Assembly (NCBI RefSeq): GCF_018873765.1
Contig: NC_057918.1
Coordinates: 9,308,862-9,372,861 of the forward strand
Direction: 5' to 3'
Source of the DNA: Telopea speciosissima
Taxonomy: Eukaryota; Streptophyta; Magnoliopsida; Proteales; Proteaceae
DNA: 64,000 bases
The notes beneath the pieces were generated by a model, which worked only from the letters and a program-made list of their open reading frames with translations, did no database searches and was not told the DNA's origin. Positions 59,301 to 64,000 of the stretch are shown piece by piece. Within the stretch, counting starts at the first letter, position 1; each line of letters starts with the position of its first letter. The translations under genes were made by a program, and so were the position numbers.

Positions 59301-60917
59301 GTGGTTTAAATTGATGTCCATCGAATTAATGTATCTGAACATAAATAATGTGTTAGTCTAAGTTGTTAAGCTCTTATAGTTACTTTGAAACTTTTAAACA
59401 TACTGTAGTCTCAGCAGTTGGCTTTTATGATTGCTTTGGAGTTTAGAACCCTTTCCTACTCTGGAAGTGGAAATATATGCAATTGAGAGGCATCCCCTCT
59501 TATTATCTATCAAGTTGTGATTTTCTTTTCAAGATTAAATGCAGAAGTAAGTGGAATAAGAAATCCTAGAAGTTCTTTAAATATCAGGACAAGGAATTGT
59601 GATGTGAGAACGATGTTTGGGTAAAACTGAGTGAATCACAGTCTGGACTCTGACGTTTATCGATGGAGCAGCAGAGAGCTTATCAATAGGATGAAGAAGG
59701 TGGCTTTTTCAAGTCCTTTTAAGGCTATGGAAAATGGATTAAAGAAAGGCAGTCAAAATATTTACTGTTTGTTAGCGGCGTTTTAATATGCTGTTGGACA
59801 GGTCTGCATACTGCATACCAGCCTGGGGCGACAAGGTCATGAAAATCATGAACTGGTCAACAGACAGGTCCAGCGGTGCTCAGACTCGTGAGGTCAGACC
59901 TTTCTTATCGCCGGACTGGATTTTCAGATAGCCCAACACTAAGCTGAAACAGTCCAATGCTCAGTCTAGTTTCAGAAAAAACTGAATCAGAGGAGGTTAG
60001 TTGTATACCCAGAACGTTGGTCGGAATTAGAGATTAGTTGCCTCCATTCTGTTCCTCGACTCCCTCCTGACAAAAAGCTTCTTGCATTAGTAGTTGCCCA
60101 TGCTCACCCAAGTCATCAGGTCTTACTTTATTTTCCTTGTACTGATATTGGGAATAACTGGAACTAATGGTTGTGTTGGGTGATTTTCTGAGTGTACTTT
60201 GGATTTTAAATAGAATGGAGCTACCTTTGTGGCCTTGATATGCTAGTAGTACCACTGCCTCTGTTATCAGAGTTTGGTCATGGTCTGATAAGTCATGAAC
60301 AGAGCATCCATGTGCGCTTGTTAATGCTTTAGAGAATAAGATCAGTTCCCATCACTTCTTTTCAGATCAACTTGCTATCCTTTGGGTAATCTGACAAAGC
60401 ACTGCTGTATTGCCGCTAGCTAAATTCTTCATTTGTAATGATGCTATGTTTCTGTTTCTGTTATGCATTATTTATTTCCATCCTTCTCCTCAGTAGTATA
60501 TGCTTCCACGGTTGAAATTGCAAAATTTCGAGTACATGCTTGACCAAATTTTTGCACAATATATTAATAACAGTTAACAGGTGGAACTGAAAGCTACAAT
60601 TCTTAAATAATGGGAGATGCTCTTAGATATGTTGAATTTTCATTATTCTTACTTCTTAGTAATGTGTCCTTTCATATTTTACTTCACCACCTTCTTATAT
60701 TATGATAGATTTCCTGTTTTCAAGTTGTTTTGTTCTTTAGACTAAGCAAAATGATACGATACTACAAGCTTCCGTAAAAAAATGATTTTTAATTAAAATT
60801 GAGGGCAATATCATCCAATTTTGCCCAATACGGCTGATCAATATCGGTATTCGTATCGATACCCTTTTTTTTATAACCATAGCTGCACAAAGACGTTTAC
60901 CCGTATTTTCAGGGTGG
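56334..60917. other. Intergenic, no recognisable gene
   Basis: AT-rich DNA. A tandem duplication sits at about 57130-57273 (TTGTTTGTCACAGGATTAAG and AGTTCTAGAAGCTTG, each twice). A T/G junction tract is at about 58505. Frames are short and no family is recognised with confidence. Confidence 0.45.
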
Positions 60918-60929
60918 ATGGGTGAAGGT

Positions 60930-61083
60930 AGAGGGTGCGCCTTGGTGCAACGGTAAGGTTGCTCCATTGTGATCGAGGGGTCATGAGTTTGAGTTTGGAA
61001 ACAGTTTCTTTGCGAAAGCAAGGGTTAGACGGCGTACATTATGGTCCTTTCTAGATCCCACAGTGGCGGGTCCACCCTAATTT
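60930..61083 (+). mobile_element. AU-like SINE with 12-bp target duplication
   Basis: This 154-bp tRNA-derived SINE has an A box around TTGGTGCAACGG and a B box around GGTCATGAGTTTGAG. They are followed by the family words GGAAACAGTTTCTTTGCG, GCGTACATTATGG and CCCACAGTGGCGGG, and a short T end. Perfect duplications ATGGGTGAAGGT lie at 60918-60929 and 61084-61095. It looks complete and fairly young. Confidence 0.9.
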
Positions 61084-61095
61084 ATGGGTGAAGGT

Positions 61096-62989
61096 CTGCC
61101 AAACCTACCCATGTGGCAGGTTAGTTCTCCAAATATTTTTTGATTGTAGGTCCTATTCTCACCATTTATGCTGTAAGTTTTGAGTCCAACATGACACTAA
61201 CGATTGTTAACATATGGCAAAGGGGTATATTTTTTCAAATCTAATAATGATTCTTGATCGATCATATATCGGTGGATCGACACCAAAAGGGTATCGAAAG
61301 GAGGCAATTTATTTAATCATATTAGCAAAAAGAGATGTACAAGTCATAGGAGTTCATTAACCACTTTAATTAATATATATATATGTGTGTGTGTGTTTGT
61401 GTATATATAAAGTAAGACCTAATAGAATATCAAATAAATAAATGAAACAACAAATTGCCATACAGAGAGTACTTTCCTTGCCTTTTGTACTTATAGACCC
61501 ATTCATACCTATATGTATGTTTGTGTCTTTACACATCTATACATGTACAAACATGTACACTTCACATATAGAATCTTCTACATATAGGTGTATGAATATA
61601 TACCTTGTCCTTACGCATGGGTACATGTATGAGCTAATATTAGTTCACCATTTCACTTGTCCTTAACCAATGTGGGACTAAACTTGAAAATGTTCTTTTG
61701 CCTTTTCAAGTTTATCTTACAAGTCTCCATAAGAGGTCTATGGTTCAAATCACCATATATACACACAAGTGTTTCCAACAAAAACAAAATATAATGAAGA
61801 AAAGAGGTTTTTCATAATTTAAAACTTAAAATCCAACAAGACCTCCACAGTCTTCGACGAGATTAGGAGACAATCCATTTAGAAATAGAATGGGCAATTA
61901 TGGTCACTGATCGATTCACATACCTAGAGGCCAGAAAGACAAACATCAAAACAAGTGTGAAATAACTATATATCCCAATTCCCAAACTATGGTGGAAATC
62001 TCCCATAGTGGCCAACCATAGTCATCAGATAGACACCCAATCAAAATTTGGCAATCTGAATGGATGGTAACCCTCTGCAGGCCAACAAGTAGGGCAGATT
62101 GAGTCAAGGGTGTAAATTTGGTACCGAAATCGTTTATTGAACCGATATTATATCGTATTACATGTATTGTATCATATTGAATACAATTTGGTATGATACC
62201 AGTATGGAAAGGTGGTTCCTGTTCAATAACAGAGGCTACATAGGCAAGTGAAAGCCAATGAGGGCCCCTTATCGCTTCAATCAATAGGTGGTAGAAAAGT
62301 CATTTCATGGAGAGAGAGAGAGAGTGAAACATTCTCCCTTTTTTCAATTATTCTTCAAAAGTATTGAAGGAAATTGGAAGAGTTTCTATTAAACGTAGAA
62401 AACAAATAGCATAACACAATTTGTTTATCTTAAATTAACAAATCTTGATTTCAATTTATTTGCTCCCAAAATACCAATTTTTTTTCCTAAACATGAGATA
62501 TTGCTGATGAATAATCTAATATCTACTTATTTAAGATAAAGAGGGGAAAAGGGGAGGAGGAAGATGAAATGAATAAATTATACGTGGGTCTGTAGTTCAA
62601 GAGGAAAAATAAATAAGAAATTAGAAGAGAGAAGAAAAAAAGAAGACAAGTAGCTGAAAATTATCCTCTTCAATTCCTTAAAATGTGGTAGGGCTAGGTG
62701 GAGATGTCAACACCTAGTAGCTGCTGCATCCAACGGTCCATAATTTAGAGATTGGAGAGGATAAAAAATTAATAATCCATAAGTAGTTGGCGTTTATGGT
62801 GCTACATGTCCACTTCTGGATGTATTTCTAGAGTAATTATTTCGACGCCAAAGTACAATTTTTCACCAATGAGAAGGTGAGAAATCGAATCATCCAATAA
62901 GTGGAATTTTATGAGAAGAGAAAATATGGTCCACGAGTGAGATGTGAGAAAGACGTGTAGGAATATGCACACTATGGCGACAATCTTAT
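61096..62989. other. Intergenic, no recognisable gene
   Basis: AT-rich DNA with a TA/TG microsatellite at about 61370-61410 and a GTGTAAATTTGGTACCG word at about 62107 that may be one end of a decayed hAT-like element. Confidence 0.4.
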
Positions 62990-62990
62990 T

Positions 62991-63720
62991 CGTATAAAAA
63001 TCCTTTTTCGTACTTAAGGATGTCAAAACCTAGCCCAAACCGGCTGAAAACCCAGACCGAACCAATCCGATCCTTATTGGATTGGTTTTGGACTGGGGTA
63101 TGACGGGACCAGTTGAAAATCGGACCGCATCGGATCAACCGAAAATTGAACTGAATGAAACCGATAAAAAAATCAATAAGTATAAGGTTATGAATAATTG
63201 AATTGATTTCAATATTAGTGAACAAATTTATGGTTGTAAGGGGAATTGTTATAAATCAATGAGTATGAGGTTATGAAAATAGGGAAATTGATTTGTAACA
63301 ATGCTTCTTCCATTGATCTCCTTGTTAAGTGTGGGCCTAATGAAATATTTTATGTAGTTGAAAAGAGAAAGAGAAATAGGCACAAACCGAACCGAACTCG
63401 ATTAAAAATACCTAGTACCGAACCAAATCTAAACTGCTATCAACCTGTTATCATAAACCGAAGTGACATGAAACCAAATCGCACTGAAACTGAGCCGAAA
63501 TCGAAAATTCCTTTTGGTTTGGTCTCGATTTCCCTTAAAGTCACACCGAAACCATAAAAACTGGCCCGAACCCAAACCAAACTGATTGATTGACACCCCT
63601 GGCCGTACTGCAGGAATATGCACCTCATGCGGCACAGTAGAGGTCATGTGTGTCACATGGCCTCTATTGTACCGTAGGATGTACACCACACACCAATACA
63701 CCATGCAGTCCGGCAGATGA
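62991..63720. mobile_element. Foldback MITE, family B, copy 2, split by a hAT-like element
   Basis: The right part (63602-63720) matches the element at 30580: AGAGGTCATGTGTGTCACAT, GGATGTACACCACACACC and GGCAGATGATCTGG. The left end (TATAAAAATCCTTTTTCGTAC, about 62994-63014) matches the left end of that copy (CATAAAAATCCTCTGCAGTAC). Between them lies a separate hAT-like element. Confidence 0.65.
63015..63601. mobile_element. hAT-like element nested in the foldback MITE
   Basis: This 587-bp element starts TAAGGATGTCAAAACC and ends TTGATTGACACCCCTG. Flanks TTCGTACT (63007-63014) and GCCGTACT (63602-63609) match at 6 of 8. AACCGA/CGGTT words are dense near both ends, as in the other GTGTCAA-type elements. 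Confidence 0.7.
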
Positions 63721-64000
63721 TCTGGATTCATCTTATTCCCTTTTCTAGTCATTTATCGCTAACCAAATTAAACAAACACAGCCTTAATTATCACAAAAAA
63801 AAAAAAGAAAGAGAAAAAGGAAAACAATTAGCCTTGATTCTTTACCCTTATCGATTATATCAACCAAAAAAAAAAAAAAAGATTATATCAATCACGTGTT
63901 GCTTCATTAGCATGACTTGAAGGTTGAAAGGTGAGTCATGACTCGTGAGTTCGTAACTCGGTGGATGTGGACCATGTGTTTGTTGGAGGGAAAAGCCAGA
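63721..64000. other. Right-edge sequence, no feature
   Basis: AT-rich with two A runs (about 63796 and 63866). No gene was seen. Confidence 0.4.

Overview
The window looks like nuclear DNA of a flowering plant, most likely a eudicot. It is AT-rich, its genes have GT-AG introns, the recognisable proteins are closest to Arabidopsis-type families, and the intergenic DNA is packed with plant-type MITEs, LINEs, a tRNA-derived SINE and LTR-retrotransposon fossils. There is no bacterial operon structure, CRISPR array or recognisable tRNA/rRNA gene. The exact species cannot be told from the sequence.

Six protein genes can be supported, with exon boundaries reconstructed from splice signals, reading phase and remembered homologues. 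From left to right they are: (1) the 5' part of Golgi alpha-mannosidase II on the minus strand, running off the left edge and including a 33-nt micro-exon; (2) a seven-exon minus-strand gene for a secreted or lumenal protein of about 534 residues whose His-then-Cys motif order suggests a permuted papain-like (YiiX/NlpC-P60-like) fold; (3) a complete class I formin of the FH4/FH8 type, minus strand; (4) a second formin copy 7 kb away that has lost its signal peptide, membrane segment and GOE motif but keeps an open FH2 domain; (5) a five-exon type-A cytokinin response regulator, minus strand; (6) an intron-free SEC13 coding region on the plus strand. The genes are unrelated housekeeping or signalling genes; only the two formins share an origin.

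Region by region: 1-6.4 kb is the mannosidase with repeat-filled introns; 7.6-13.7 kb the papain-like candidate; 13.8-27 kb is repeat-dominated (hAT-like elements, Gypsy LTR fossils, an L1 RNase H remnant, an RTE LINE with target-site duplication, a Mutator-like element carrying a subtilase fragment); 27-36.3 kb the formin pair separated by hAT-like and foldback elements; 37-38.6 kb an internally deleted L1 LINE; 40.7-42.3 kb the response regulator; 42.5-54.5 kb foldback, Mutator-like and hAT-like MITEs; 54.5-56.4 kb SEC13; 56.4-64 kb mostly unrecognised AT-rich DNA with a clean SINE insertion and a nested MITE.

The strongest new observations concern repeats. A four-member hAT-like MITE family beginning CATAGTTGTCA or a close variant has 8-bp target duplications at every copy. 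One MITE landed exactly at the formin stop codon, and the paralogous formin preserves the empty site. A hAT-like element is inserted inside a foldback MITE. A candidate Pack-MULE carries a subtilase fragment. No wholly new biological system is evident. The conserved papain-like gene is the most interesting coding sequence because its biochemical role is open.
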